A stretch of 64,000 nucleotides of DNA. It comes from Owenia fusiformis (Eukaryota; Annelida; Polychaeta; Sabellida; Oweniidae). Both the position numbers and the translations under genes were made by a program. Positions 29,904 to 44,900 of this stretch are shown in pieces. Location: contig CAIIXF020000006.1 in NCBI GenBank assembly GCA_903813345.2, positions 28,093,936 through 28,157,935 of the forward strand, in the 5' to 3' direction. The notes under the pieces are model-generated. The model did not search any database and was not told the DNA's origin. It was given only the letters and a program-made list of their open reading frames with translations. Position 1 is the first letter of the stretch. Each line of letters begins with the position of its first letter.

Positions 29904-32900
29904 GTAAGTTCTAAGCTCTATACTTAATACGAAAAAATAATATGATGAGTCAAGTCAAAGTGACTTATTGAACCGATCCAAAATAGTTACATGCCTCAAA
30001 ATTAAAAAATATTTCAAAAATCAAATTATAGCCTTGAACAAATACTGAATAGAAAAATATTTAAACCAAAATCGCAGCAACATTAGACTGCATATTGACA
30101 CTTTATGGGCCCTTTGGACATTCTGAGAAAGATTTTTTATCACAGCTACAGTCAAAACAGCAATGTTTGTGAGTACTTTGAATTTAAAAAATAAGCAATC
30201 AAATGACCATATTGAAACAGTTTATGTAAAAATAGAAACATTTATATTTATCCTATTATTATTATTTATTACATAAATTGTTTCAATTTGGTTATTTAAT
30301 TGCTTATTTTTTAAATTCAAAGTACTCACAAACATTACTGTTTTGACTGTAGCTGTGATAAAATGTCCACAGGGCCCATAAAGTGTCAATATGCAGCTGT
30401 GTCAATGTAGCTGTGATAAAAAATCTTTCTCTTTTACTGTAGGTGTTCACCTGTAGGAAGGAGTGCTGTACTGTATTTTCCAACCTTATGACATGCCTTA
30501 TGAAATCTTATAAGCTTCTAAGGGTAGCCAAGCCAATATTTATTTATTAGATTTTAGTTGTATACATTGCTTCATATGGGTGGAACCAGTATTAACTATG
30601 TGTTCAATATACCATAATTGTTGTGTTAAGACACATGACGTCTGAATAACATTTGATCTGCTGATATTTTTTAGGTTTCACATGTTTTACATATTATACC
30701 AGTATATTTTCTTAAGATTTACTCCAACTGTATTGTTCTACTTTAGAGTTACAGTTTACTTTAGAGTTACGGTTTTTAAATGATTGGTGATTCAAAAAGA
30801 CATATGATAAATATAATAGAACCATATACCCTAAAATATGACTAAGCTGTCTTCACCAAATAAAATACAGATCATAAACTGACATTGAGCCATATTAATA
30901 GAGGGACCGATGTAATTAGGGATGCTCCCTGCCCTTCATATGTGACTAAAATATCTTCAATAAGGAAGCAAGTGATGTAGTTAGAAGTTCTTTAATCCCA
31001 AGGCCTAGAAAGTCATAGATTATGGATAAAGGTTTTGAAATGTCAATCAAAATAACTCATTACTTATTTGTGTCAGATACTCTGTCTAGTCACTCTAACT
31101 GCACTTAAAATGATACAATATACTTATTTAGATACATAAATAATAAAAAATCTTTTAAACTCAGACATATTAAGAGTTGGAATGATTACTTCTTCCCTTA
31201 TCTATAGTATTTCCAAATACAGTAGTGATACTGATCGTAAAGGCTCTGATTGTAAAGATGTTATCTAAATTACAGGTATCAATATACCTATGTCTGGTTT
31301 ATAGCCCAAAATACCTGGGCAATTATGCTATAAAATGTCATAATATTACTTATAAGTTCTCAGAATTAAGGATGGGTAATGATGATAAGGATTTTCAGAT
31401 TTTGGACTTTTAACTCAAGGCTGCCATGCTTTTATAGACTGGAGCATGTCTACTCTGAATGACTTGTTTAGATTTATATTATGGGTACCCTTTTAAAGAT
31501 CGACTATTTGGGTTTAGGTAAATAGTACTTATTGCCTTTCGATAGAAAGAAGGTTAAAGAAAAATGAATATACCTTTATGCCTTTTTGGAAAGGTTAGTC
31601 AAGATTCATTTTGAAGCATAATATACATATAATAAGTTCCTTTTGTATATTACGTATGCCTGGAGCAATGTATGTTTAGGGGGGCTTTAATATGTTTATT
31701 CAACTGGTTTTCTATTTAATTCCTAATAAGATTAACCATGTAACGGGTCAGGATTTGGTTTAAATCCAAAGTTATGATTCAAGTTGAAATAAGTACTAAA
31801 CTGTGCCAAAGTATTTAGTCCTATAGATATCGTAATGAAAAATGTGATTTTAATTTTACACCTGAAAAATTATGAGAACCTAGAAGATCTTTTCTTCGAT
31901 TGAAAACTTATTAAAAATCTTTCATTGCAGGTGAACTTGACTTGCAATTACTTTATTGAACATTAGAGATTGATGTCTCCTTAACATATGAATAAAGACA
32001 ACAAAAGATTTGATTTCAACAATTATTGTGATACCAGTCATCTTGTCATTTTCTTTTCTTTGCATTTTATCATTACAATTTAAATTCCAAAGTCTATAAC
32101 ATGAAAATTGAATATAGACCCGCCAATGTTACCTATCGGTACAAGAGATGAATCGAGGATGAATCAGAGTGTCAGAGACACATTGAATAGTATAATGACC
32201 AAGATTTCCTGAATGATAAAGAATAGTTCCACTTGTCTTGTGTGGCCACTCTACATACTACACCTTCACTGGAATATAATATAGGGAGGGGGGTATGCAG
32301 ACTACCTCACACCCCTGGCTTAAAGTGGGGCTTCTTTCAAGATAGTCTTGAACTGCAGACTGCATTCATTACTCAGATATATTTCAATTTGCCTTGCTAA
32401 GAAAGGTACCTAGTAATAATAGAAGGCTGTGATCTCTCACAATGGCAAAACCTCATGTTGCTTACTCTTTGCATCCGTTCAACGTCTCTTTTTAAAAGAG
32501 ATCTTCATCTCAATTCTTTTAGCTAACAATAAATCTCTGAACTCACTTAGTCAATCAGACTCCTCAACATATGGCTGAGTTTCTATATATGGTCATTTCC
32601 TCTGATATTATCACAGGCACTAGTCATAAGGGCGGCCTGCTAAACTGTTGTAATATAGTTGATATTAGGCATAGGGTAGTTATAACTAGACTCTTCATGC
32701 AAGGTACATATTGCTAATCCATGCAGGCCCGTAGCCAGGGGGGGTTCGCAGGGTTCGGGCGAACCCCCCCCCCTGGCCAAAAATTCTTTCAAAATCATGC
32801 AGTTTTTCACCATTTTGAGCACTTCTCTTGTGATTTTAGCCATATTTGGGCCAAAATTGTCAAATGTGAACCCCCCTGGAAATTTTTGAAAACTGAACCC

Positions 32901-35900
32901 CCCCTTGGCAAATCCTGGCTACGGGCCTGCCATGGCATCCTTTTTTCTCAATCACCAAGAGTTGCAATTTCAGATAGATGTAAAAACATATTGTCTGGCA
33001 TCTAGTCTCTGCCCCCCACCCCCTCCCCCTACCTTTGTTAATCAGAGGTGACATATATAAAAAAAGGTGTCGAGATCAATATGACTGTATGTGGCAAGAT
33101 CTTTAAATCCTCAGGGTAGGTCGTATATGAGTGAGATGTGAGTTTTAAGGACATTACAATTATTGTATTGAGAAATTAGCTAACCTTGAATCTTATGTCT
33201 TCAGACAATGTTCACATCACAAGAGGGATCAACAAACACACATTTTAAACTAAAGTGATCAGTTTTATCAAGTTAAGAGTACATGTAGAATATGTGATAT
33301 GATTTAGCCTTCACATAATTTACAGTATATATTTCATGTTTTATCTGATAACTGCAACATTATCATATGTTCATGTAACTTAATATTAGATAAACAATTA
33401 TTTATGTTTCAAAATGAATTCAAGTGACACATCTCAAGGCTCTTAACCTCATTGAAATAGCAGGAAGTGATTTGTCCGATGAGTTAAAACTTCTCAGAAG
33501 TAGGGGAGATGTATCAAACTTTGATGGGGTTAATTTGTCATGAGGCTACTCTAATCATGGGGCTATTTCAACCATTGTCGATTATTTTTATATCCAGGGT
33601 CTGCCATCTTGGATTAAGGTCTGGCCCATTGAAGATTTAGATTTATTTTTAAAATTTTCAAAAAACTAACATGTCGGAATGTATGGATAGGAATTCAAAC
33701 ATGACCGTGCTCTATTCGAATTTCTCAACCAATCAGAATGCAGAATAGCCAATATAGAACGTTCTCTAATTCTCCATAGATGCACGACCATGCTCTGTTC
33801 AATCTGCAATTTGCATTGTTTTGAGTGACGTCACAACTCAGCTGCACATCTGGGGCTCTGTCCGGGGATAGCTGTTCTTTTTTACTCCCTCCGTAACTAC
33901 TGTAACTATTTAACTCCCATGTTTGCACACACCGTATAAAATCAAGGAGGATTGGCTCCCAGGATCGAAACTCGATATTTTCCAACAATGAAAACGTCGA
34001 AATGTCGTTATTTTCTGAAATTAAAACCGACTATAAATTCAAAATAAACAGTTCAAAAGATTCAAACCAATATCTCGATCGTTTCTTGTGAGTTTTGGAA
34101 TTTTTCGTTTGGAAATAAGACCAAAATTCACGATTTAAATGTTGAAGTGAACAAAATGGCGGCTGTTTGAATTCGAATTTTGTATTACGACATACCCATA
34201 TATGGGACAGAATATCGGTGGTGCACTCTGGGAGCCAATCCTCCTTGGTATAAAATCTAAAACGGGGAGTAAAATAGAACAGCCCAAACAAATTCTAAAA
34301 TTTTTCCGGTCGACTTCAGAATCTTGACAGCATGCGTATTCTTCCTTCATGCCCGTTCCACAAACACGGCTTTTACTAATTTTTATGTTTGAATCGGAAT
34401 AAATAATGATAGGCCATTCAATATGGTGAAATTCAGCACTCGTTGGACAGAATGTTAGTACAAATGCACTCACCTTCGGTTCGTGCTTTGTACAACATTC
34501 TGTCCAACTCGTGCTGAATTTCACCATATTGAATGGCCTATCATTATTTATTCCTTAAATATAAGCCAATGTCGTTCTATGACGAAGTAAGCACATAGTT
34601 TGATGCATCTTCCCTAACATATGAAGAAAAATGTCTAATCAATTGGCATTATGATCAGTGTTCAGTAATTATGACGGTTACAGGCTTGCGTATTAGATAA
34701 GTGATAATAATACTCATGTCTTATTAGGTTTCTCTACAGTTTAATCATACAACTTTCTGAAATTTCTGTAGTAATGCATGCCAATTTTTGTAATTGTATT
34801 ATGGGTATCATTCCTTGTTGATTCCATGTTATTCATTCCGAAAAAAGCAAAATTTGGCATCGATGTATTTTTTATTTATGTTAAAGTCGTAAATGTCAAT
34901 GAGCATCAATCTCCGAAGATGACTCATTTATTTGTTAACCACTAAGACATAAAAAACATCATCCTTCAATCTGTTTGGACCTAATGAGCTACAGTGAACC
35001 TCCTCTATTATGAACAGCAACAGTGTATTAATTCACAGTGATTTCACTGTAGCTGAAAATATAGGTACCTGTTACATAGTAAGCGGGTTAATTGCTCGTT
35101 ACGAAATCTTATGACAAAGGTTTCATAACAAATGATTTTTATATGCCTGTGTAACAACTCAAAAATCATTTGTTATGCATGAAGTTTTTTTGTCAAAATG
35201 CGATGAAGTGACTAAACCTAATATGGTTTAAGAATTCAGAATTTAAATTATTGTTTTCATAACATGCTTCTAATTATTTATTTTTAATGTCAGCAGTATG
35301 AGTCAAGTGATCATCGATATGATTCAAAAATGTTGTGTAACATTTTGTTTGCGGCTGATAACAGTGTAATTAACATTTCATGATAATATGCAGGCAATCT
35401 TGTCTTGACGTACAAATGATGTGATAAGTTTGTTTTTTCGGGGCATGTTTTGTTAGAAAATGTTTACCATGTTATGTACAGTTAAATCTATCTTATCCGA
35501 ATACTACCTGGACTGGTCAAAAGTGTTCAGATTGTCAGGTGTTCATATTTTGAGGTATTTAACATCTGTGGCAAATACAAAAAATGGGATAAAAAAGTGT
35601 CTACATTTAGAGACGTTCAGATTAGAGAGGTGTTCAGATATACAGGGTATACTTAGAGGTTATGTCACTATGACGTGAAATATGCCTGAGTTCTCCCAAT
35701 ATAGGCCGACCTTGGGAGGCTCTATATTTGGGCAAGAACGAAGGCATATTTCACGTCATAGTGACATAACTGATGTATTACATGCCTTTGTTCCCATGGT
35801 TACTTTGTATCAATGACGTGACGTCATGATATTATCATGGTTATTAAAGAAATCTAATATCAAAACGAGGTAAGCGGGCTATATCGGGGTAATCGGGCAA

Positions 35901-38900
35901 TATCGGTGGATATAGCTCGCTAACTTTCCCATTGACTTCCATACAAATGCTTCGCTAGGTATGTAATACTGTCCCATATAGCATTTTCCATCAAAATTAC
36001 AGACAGGAAGTCACTGTCTTGTATTTAAGGATCAAAATTAATCACCTCAGAGAGCTCAATGCAAAAAACAAGTTCCTTTCGGTTTCGGAAATTCAGAAGG
36101 AAAATTTGTACAATGTTCTTCATAAGAAAAAATCATAATTTTATAAAAAAAGGATTTAATTATTAGCCCTGTTTACATTTGAGATGGATTTTCACATCTC
36201 TAATGTGTTCTATTTTATTGTATTTTAATAATGGACTGCTTTGTTGACTAAACTGCAACTGGTTTGTAGGGTTTGCCATTTTATTGTATTATATGTTGGA
36301 CTGCTTTGTTGACTAAACTGCAACTGGGTTGATGGGCTTGGCATTTTATTGTAATATATGTTGGACTGCTTTGTTGACTAAACTGCAACTGGGTTGATGG
36401 GCTTGACATTGTATTGTATTATATGTTGGACTGCTTTGTTGACTAAACTGCAACTGGGTTGATGGGCTTGACATTGTATTGTATTATATGTTGGACTGCT
36501 TTGTTGACTAAACTGCAACTGGGTTGATGGGCTTGACATTGTATTGTATTATATGTTGGACTGCTTTTTTGACTAAACTGCAACTGGGTTGATGGGCTTG
36601 GCATTTTATTGTAATATATGTTGGACTGCTTTGTTGACTAAACTGCAACTGGGTTGATGGGCTTGACATTTTATTGTAATATATGTTGGACTGCTTTGTT
36701 GACTAAACTGCAACTGGGTTGATGGGCTTGGCATTTTATTGTAATGTATGTTGGACTGATTTGTTGACTAAACTGCAACTGGGTTGATGGGCTTGGCATT
36801 TTATTGTAATATATGTTGGACTGCTTTGTTGACTAAACTGCAACTGGGTTGATGGGCTTGCCATTTTATTGTATTATATGTTGGACTGCTTTGTTGACTA
36901 AACTGCAACTGGGTTGATGGGCTTGACATTGTATTATATTATATGTTGGACTGCTTTGTTGACTTAACTGCAACTGGTTTGTAGGGCTTGCCATTTTATT
37001 GTAATGTATGTTGGACTGATTTGTTGACTAAACTGCAACTGGGTTGATGGGCTTGACATTGTATTGTATTATATGTTGGACTGCTTTGTTGACTAAACTG
37101 CAACTGGTTTGTAGGGTTTGCCATTTTATTGTAATATATGTTGGACTGCTTTGTTGACTAAACTGCAACTGGTTTGTAGGGTTTGCCATTTTATTGTAAT
37201 ATATGTTGGACTGCTTTGATGACTAAACTGCAACTGGGTTGATAGGCTTGGCACATTTTGATTTTGAGATGTTGCTTGGGGCTGTTGATATGACTTGAAA
37301 GTATGATAAATCAACATATCAAAAAAACTATCAAGGATCAGTTTTTACTGGTTTATTTCATTACCATAATTAAAAGTTGGTTTCAAGTGTTGTTTTTAAT
37401 TGGTGTTTTCCTTCAATATTCCCATTTGAGTATTCCCATAAAAGAGTTCTGTAAAATATTCTGTTCAAGCTGTGATAGAGCACTCATGTTTCACGCAGTA
37501 TTTAAATACATTCTAAAGCCCCATGTAAACATTTTAAATTTCTCATTTCTTAGCTTTGAAATACTGTATTAAAACCAGAATGGTTTTTGAAGCGCGTGTC
37601 AAATGTACACGTATACTTGTATGATATTATGTTTAAATCATTTAAATTTGTATTAGAGTCTATTAGCAATGACACATACTTATGACCTCGTAATATATAA
37701 CATAAACACATGTAAATGTCAACAAAAATCTGAATGAGCAAATCACAGAGCAGTTTATTTTAAGGGTATATAAGGGTAAGGGCTATGAAAAAACTTGTTG
37801 ATAGGATTTTTGTTTGATGACTGGGTATTTCAGGGTCATCTACGAGATCCAATTATTTTTGGCAGAGATCTCTTAATCTTACAGTTGGGTATGATAAGAA
37901 TATATAACAAACATAGTCGCATTCCGGAAAACTGAATAAATCCTGGCAGCTTTGAAATTTTAAACCTGTCCACTAGGCTATATTTAATTGATTGTCTAGT
38001 TTTTCAGGCCAAATATTATTTTAAAATCATGCATTTTCCACCATTCTGAACACTTAAAAGTGATTTTGGGCCAAAGTTATAAATTATGAACCCCCTAGAT
38101 TTTTTTTAAAAAGTATTAAAAACCCCTCTTTGCTAAATCTGGCCAGGGCTTGTATACCTTTTCAGCTTGAGGTACTCTACATTTGGAAAAAAGTGATTTT
38201 TGGCCGAAGTTGTCAAACCCCCTAGATTTAAAAAAAAAGTCAACCCCTCTTTGCTAAATCTGGCCAGGGCTTGTACCTCATTTCAGCTTGAGGTACTCTA
38301 CATTTGGAAATATGTTTTCTACATCATTCTCATTCTGTATAAACTGAACTCCATCCTACATCCCATCAATATACAAATACAAATGTACATGGATTTTAAG
38401 TTAAGATGTGAACACCTGTCTATTTTATACACTAGTTATTCTCAAAGAAAAAGACCATATTGATTTATTTTCATCTTTACACCTGTTGCTAATAGACTAT
38501 TATATGATAAGTTTTACTTCAATTAGTGACATCGCCTGTTTTCAACATGTTTGGTGCTCGTAAAATTTACAATTATGATAAAAATTAAACCTTAAACACT
38601 TATGGCCTGAGATTGCAGAGTAGAATAGTTATAATTTGAATATTAAAGTTGATGATTTGTATTTTGTTCTTTCCTTAGGACAGTTTTCTAGTACTCGTAC
38701 ATGGCTATTGTCGAGATATATTTGCCTTCTGTTGAAACTATATTTTAAACTGACCATTAAAAGGTGAATACTGAACACTCATTAAAGGTGAACACTTACA
38801 GATCGTGTTGAATAAGTCCTTACACTGAAATTTATTTCAAAGCCTGGGTATAGGGGCAGGAAAGAAATGGCCCTATCATATTGTTATTGTTATACAGTAT

Positions 38901-41900
38901 TCCAACTGTTATACAGCAATCCAACTGTTATACAGCAATCCAACTGTTATACAGCAATCCAACTGTTATACAGCAATCCAACTGTTATACAGTATTCCAA
39001 CTGTTATACAGCAATCCAACTGTTATACAGGCATCAAAAAAAGAAATTTAAAGAAGAACTGAATACAATAACGCAAATACATTTGCCTGAATATGTACAT
39101 ATGAACATCAAAGGATTTAACATTTTCCTGGGGCTTGTTCACCAAATATGAAAATGAAAACATTATCATAATACTATTCTTAAGGGTATGACAGTCCTTC
39201 ATATTTTAAACTTGTGAACTTTTTAGCTAAGGTAAACTAATCTAACATGCAAATATGTAAGAATTTAATCCTTTGAATATCTTGAATTGCCCAAATCATT
39301 CTATATTTTAGTCCCTTTTGTTTCAATGTGTAGTTTTGAGAGACTTTGAGATGTTTGGTTGATATGGCACAAGTATGTTGTCAGTATATTCAAAGTTGAT
39401 TTTTATGAATTTTAATAAAAACAAGATTGTAATTCTTTATGTGAACATGAATTGAAGAAAACTAATAAACTCTAAAAAATATTGAAGTCACTTTTTGGAA
39501 AATAATCAAGATCACATAATTGAATTTCCAAGAACCTCTATTGCAATATTTATTAGCAATATCATTAAAGTTTAGATATATCAAGTTGATAATAACATTT
39601 TCAACAGATGAGCCCGAGATAACGAAATTATGATCTTCATTTCTCTCTTTTCAGCAGAGTAAATGTCAGTTCAATGAAACAGAGAGGCTCTACACATACC
39701 CTGATGAAGGATTCCTTCTACGCCATCTTGACATTACACCTGACTGGGAGCTGGAGAAAAACAACAAGAACCTGTGCAAGAACAACAAGGACGATGATGA
39801 TGATGAGGATGAGGTGAAACCTGCAAAGGTTGGCCCACTTGCACCAAAAGATGTTGATATCGTGGATGCTAGTGCATCAGTTTCTGCTCTTAAGTCAACC
39901 CCAGGGATTGGAGCCAGTAGTAAAGGTGAGACAGGCTGGGGGCCAATAAAATCAGGCACGGGGGGTGAGATAGGAGATTTTTTTGTATCAGCTTTCACTT
40001 TCAAGTCAACCCTGAAGATATGAAGGCAGAAATATAAGGTAAACTGGAGGCATTCATGAACAGGCATATTCTGGTTTCGAGAGATGATCACATTCTGTCC
40101 AAGTCAGATTTCAGGTTGACCTCATTTAATGATACCTTTAAGGCCCATGTTAAAGTCCTTTCATTGTCATGTATTTTTATTGCCAGAATAAACATTTAAC
40201 AATACAAGTGATATAAAACATAACATAAGAGAATTTGTTCCCATGAAGCGAAAACAAATCACGATGAATAAAAGTCTTGCCAGTGTTTTCTTAAAATTAA
40301 TCCCTATTTTTGGCAACTTTTTTTATTGGCCCATGTGACATTGACTGTACTTTAAAATAATGTCTGTAATTAGATTAAAAATGTTTCCTTCCTCATCCTA
40401 TGAGTGAAATGAACTTATAGGATGAACACTGAATGCCATAGTATATTAGGTACGAAATACATATTTATGTTAAGTAGCAAACCAAGATTATTGGTATGGG
40501 TAATTTCCTCCAAAATTTTTGAGCTCTTACAGTTGTGTTGATAGGAAACCTTTTATTTCCAATATATTTCCCCTGAAATATTTCTACTTTTAGTTAATTC
40601 AAAAATGATGAAAACAGACTTTCAATACATATTTTGAATCATTGCATGGGCCAGAAATCATCTTACATCTGAGCACTATCTACCATATACATGTACCCTT
40701 TACTAGAAGAGAAATAGACATTCATTTGGGCTAAGAATACAGGGGAATTACTCCCAGGTTGATTTGCGGCATAGGAGGGGGTTGAAACGGCAAGGGATAC
40801 AGCTAAGACTAGAGATGATCATCCTCTGAATACAGGCTCCAGAACTCATTCTCATTTCTCCAAGAAGAAGGAAGGAATGTAGCAGGTGATGTCTGGAGTC
40901 TTGTATTTGGAGGATGGGAGATGATACAATGAATGAATATCTTTTATGATTGTGTCAATAATTCAACATACTTTTGTACTTAAAGTGTTATCTTGGTATT
41001 GTACTATACAATGACATAGATTGTTGTGAAGTGGATGATCTGAATGAATGTTTCCCACATATGCCACAAAAGCCATCATTAATCAATTTATTAAACATAC
41101 GTTTCAGATTAAGCACTTCCTAAGGCACTTATCCAAAGTTATCAACAGTTAATCACTACATATTCTGTTTGTATATCATAGCTAGTTTATCATTGTGGTA
41201 TTTAATCTTGCCTTTAACATCTCTGTCTATCTTGACATTTTTTATCGCACTTTCAAAAAGTGGTACTGGTATATTGTCGTCTTGGGCTGCTTGGGCTGCT
41301 GGGGAGCCCCACATAAATCATAATTAACAGCGAAACCTGCTTTTCTGTTCAACTTGAAATGTTTATAGATGTACATGTAATGGTAGACTAGTGTCAAGAT
41401 CTGAAATGGTTTTGCACTGGCAGATCCAGGGCATGGGGCCTGCCCCCCCCCCCTTGGGTAGGCCCAGATTTTGGGGCCCAAACATTTTGTAGGACCTCAA
41501 TTAGTGGGCCTTTTTAGGCATTATTTATAGATTTTCAAAATTTGGGCCTAACTTTGGTATTTAGGGACCAAAAATTTGTTTCCACATAAGCGTGGAATTT
41601 TTTCTGACAACCACCCTCCCATTATCTACTTCACTAACACAACACACTAGAGGGGGGGGTGCTCGCAAGGGCTCGTAGCTAGACTAGCTCATCAAAGTGC
41701 AATATTTGTCTTTGTGTCTTGTTTATTTATCCTGACATCTGGAATACTGGTGACAAGAATGTTCTGATGTATATCAAAATGTACCTAAATGATAGTCTGA
41801 CAATAGTAAACACTCAAAGTTCAACAAAGTATGGAGTTATTGATTATTGATTTTTATTATTTCTCTTGCATTTTTCTGAATGACATTGGTTTCCTCATAG

Positions 41901-44900
41901 AATCGAAGCACTGCAACCAGGTGCTGCTCCTTAGGAATTTGAATTCTCCTTGTACCAAATCTAAAATCAGTTGGCGAGAGTTTCAAAATTGTGTTGAAAA
42001 TCTGGTATTTTTAGACTTACACCTTCTCATTTGGACTCACTTTAAAGTAGCAAAAATCAAGGAAAGGAGAAACTTTGTTCAGAATTTCAAAAATAAGATT
42101 TTGTACCAATTGCCAAAAAATTACACAAAAATCTGGTTTTATTATGTCCCCACCACATAGTGTGGGGCCATATTGTCGGCCTAGGCGCGTCCGTCCGTCC
42201 GTCTGTCTGTCTGTTTGTCTGTCTGATCTGATTAGGTTTTGGACCTGTTAGCTCAGTCATGACAGCCATTTTGAATGTCTTAAGAAAAGTTAGCGTGCGA
42301 TAATACTTTGTATCATATTGAATGGTGTTTTTGAGTTTTCATACTTAGACTATTTAGTAGCTTTATAAAAAATTTCAGGTGTACTTTATTGTAAAAGCCT
42401 ATGTTATTGTTAACAGTAGTAATATGTGCTAATTTTGTAAAAAGAAATCAGCAAAAACTTATAATCACTTTTTTATTGTCGGCCATTTTGGATTTTTCCA
42501 TCCTAAAATCTCGTCTGTAAAGTCTTGTCTATGCGTTTTCAGGCGAACCATTTGGTAGATCATTTCCAAATTTTCAGGGATGTTTCTTAGTATGAAAATC
42601 TAGATCTGATTAGTTTTTTGGCATTCTGGGTAAATGTCAAGGCAGCCATTTTGGATTTTCCGTCCTAAAATCTTGTCTGTGAAGTCTTGTCTATGCATTT
42701 CCAGGTGAAGCGTTTGGTAGATCAATTTCAAATTTTCAGGGATGATTCTTAGTATGAAAATCTAGATAAGTTTTTTGGCATTCTGGGTAAATGTAAAGGC
42801 AGCCATTTTGGATTTTCCATCCTAAAATCTTGTCTGTAAAGTCTTGTCTACGCGTTTTCAGGTGAACCATTTGGTAGATCAATTTAAAATTTTCAGGGAT
42901 GATTCTTAGTATGAAAATCTAGATCTGATTAGTTTTTTGGCATTCTGGGTAAATGTCAAGGCAGCCATTTTGGATTTTCCATCCTAAAATCTTGTCTGTA
43001 AAGTCTTGTCTACGCGTTTTCAGGTGAAGGGTTTGGTAGATCAATTTCAAATTTTTAGGGATGATTCTTAGTATGAAAATCTAGATCTGATTAGTTTTTT
43101 GGCATTCTGGGTAAATGTCAAGGCAGCCATTTTGGATTTTCCGTGCTAAAATCTTGCCTGTAAAGTCTTGTCTACGTGTTTTCAGGTGAACTGTTTGGTA
43201 GATCAATTTCAAATTTTTAGGGATGATTCTTAGTATGAAAATCTAGAACTGACTAATTTTTTCGGCATTCTTGGTAAATTTAAAGGTGGCCATTTTGCAT
43301 TTTCCGTTCCAAAATTGTAGCAGTAAAGTCTTGTCTACTCATTTTCAGGATAACCATTAGATGGGATCACCCATTGGTGGGGACATATTGTACACATTTG
43401 TGTTCTTGTTTTTCATATATTGAGGTTTCTTTGGAGATTTCCTTTTTATCTCATACTTGTTTTACTGAAATGTATTGCAACTTCATTTGCAGTCTCTTTG
43501 CACAATTTTAGCTGATAAAACATTGATCGATAGTAGAGATGAAATGTACATTACAAAGATCAAGTCATAAACCACTCGACAGCGTTGACCAAACCCAAAT
43601 ATATAAATCAGAAATAAACTGGACATGTACAACTTCATGGTTTTCTTATTGACTTAACATATATTACAATTTTCTCTCAAGGTTTTACACACATTTTTGG
43701 CCTTTTGTATTTGTATGAACTTAAATGTTAATGTTTTTATCAACATTTAAACAATTAACTCATTTCGTGCAAAGTTCAAAAACAAAATAGTTTCAAAAGG
43801 AAATGAAAAAATCACGATATTTGTCTAAAGATAAGGCACATGCTCGTTGGCTTATAAGGCTAACTAGCTAAGCTATCAATTTTCTTAGAAGATACATATT
43901 TCTGAGGTCAAATTCAAAAAATATTTGCAAATGATTTACTCAATATGTTTATATACGAGAGTTGTTCATAAAGTTCTCAAAATATTTCTTTATTTTTATT
44001 ATATTCTAATGAAATTTTTAGTTATGAGTAAACAATGACTTATTAATCCAACAAAAAATATTAGGTAGGCTACAGTGAATAACACTAATGTTTTAATCTA
44101 TTAGAACATATAGAAAAATAAAAAAAATAGAGAGATTTTATCAGAACTTTATAATCACCCCTCATATGATATGTATAGGTTCCAAATTTTACATGTGAAT
44201 GATTCATGGTGAATCTATGCCCAAAAAATAAAATATAAAGCAAAGATATATTTCTCAGGTGTTGTTTATAATGTTAATATCTGTTTAAAATATATGATAA
44301 CTCTGAAAATTAAATTCACTCACTGGTTTGCTGATTCTGGTTATAATGTCACCACAAAAAGTGGTGACATATTTGTTATAGTCTTCAACATTTTTATGGA
44401 CAGTGGTTGGTGGTCCACAGTTGGTGGTCAGCAGTCAGTGTCTGTAAAAAATGGCAGGTGGTGATATTTTGGATGTTAATACCTTGTATATAATATTGTT
44501 CTCCCAATATTAAAAAATAATACCTCAAAATCTAATAATGACTGATTTGACTCAGTCAGTGACATTTAATATGAACATAACTGCTGGCAATATATTAATA
44601 AAAAACTCATGACCTAATATGTATTGTATTTAATAAAACTAGGTTAAAAGGGTTTAGGGTTGACTTTTAAGGAGGTGCCCTAGTATCATAAAAAACAGAG
44701 AACATGCAACATTCATTCAATGTTTAAGTAAAATACTGAATAGTGTTCTAGAAATTCATAAGGTACATGTATAAAACAGTTAAAATGAAATTCCATTTTC
44801 AATTTGACATCTTTAAACCTTGTAAGTTAGTTCAGGAAACTGGTCCCACGTTTCAAGTATCATGCTTAATAATAGAATTCAACGTGCTCTTTTTTCAATC

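Larger units (their letters stand above)
29904..39654 (+). other. Phostensin-like intron 1 (9.75 kb), repeat-rich
   Basis: No coding exon is recognised. It holds a long foldback (30091-30436), the 206-bp element at 32724-32929, an inverted-repeat element (33871-34283), hairpins (34396-34554 and 35659-35770), the 65-bp minisatellite (36197-37255), duplicated repeat fragments (38020-38300) and a 19-bp tandem array (38886-39035). The stretches at 30.5-32.7 and 39.1-39.65 kb are plain AT-rich sequence. Confidence 0.7.

Noticed and set aside
32640-33054. Open frames with Pro/Gly runs on both strands
   Set aside because: Produced by the G/C runs of the 206-bp MITE.
36197-37255. CRISPR-like array
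   Set aside because: Units are contiguous with no unique spacers, in an animal intron; it is a minisatellite.
38867-39151. Plus-strand frame with repeated YSNPTVIQ-like peptide
   Set aside because: Artefact of the 19-bp tandem repeat, which is open in several frames.
41831-42160. 109-codon plus-strand frame
   Set aside because: Composition is random AT-rich and it runs into the terminal repeat of the 1.24-kb element.
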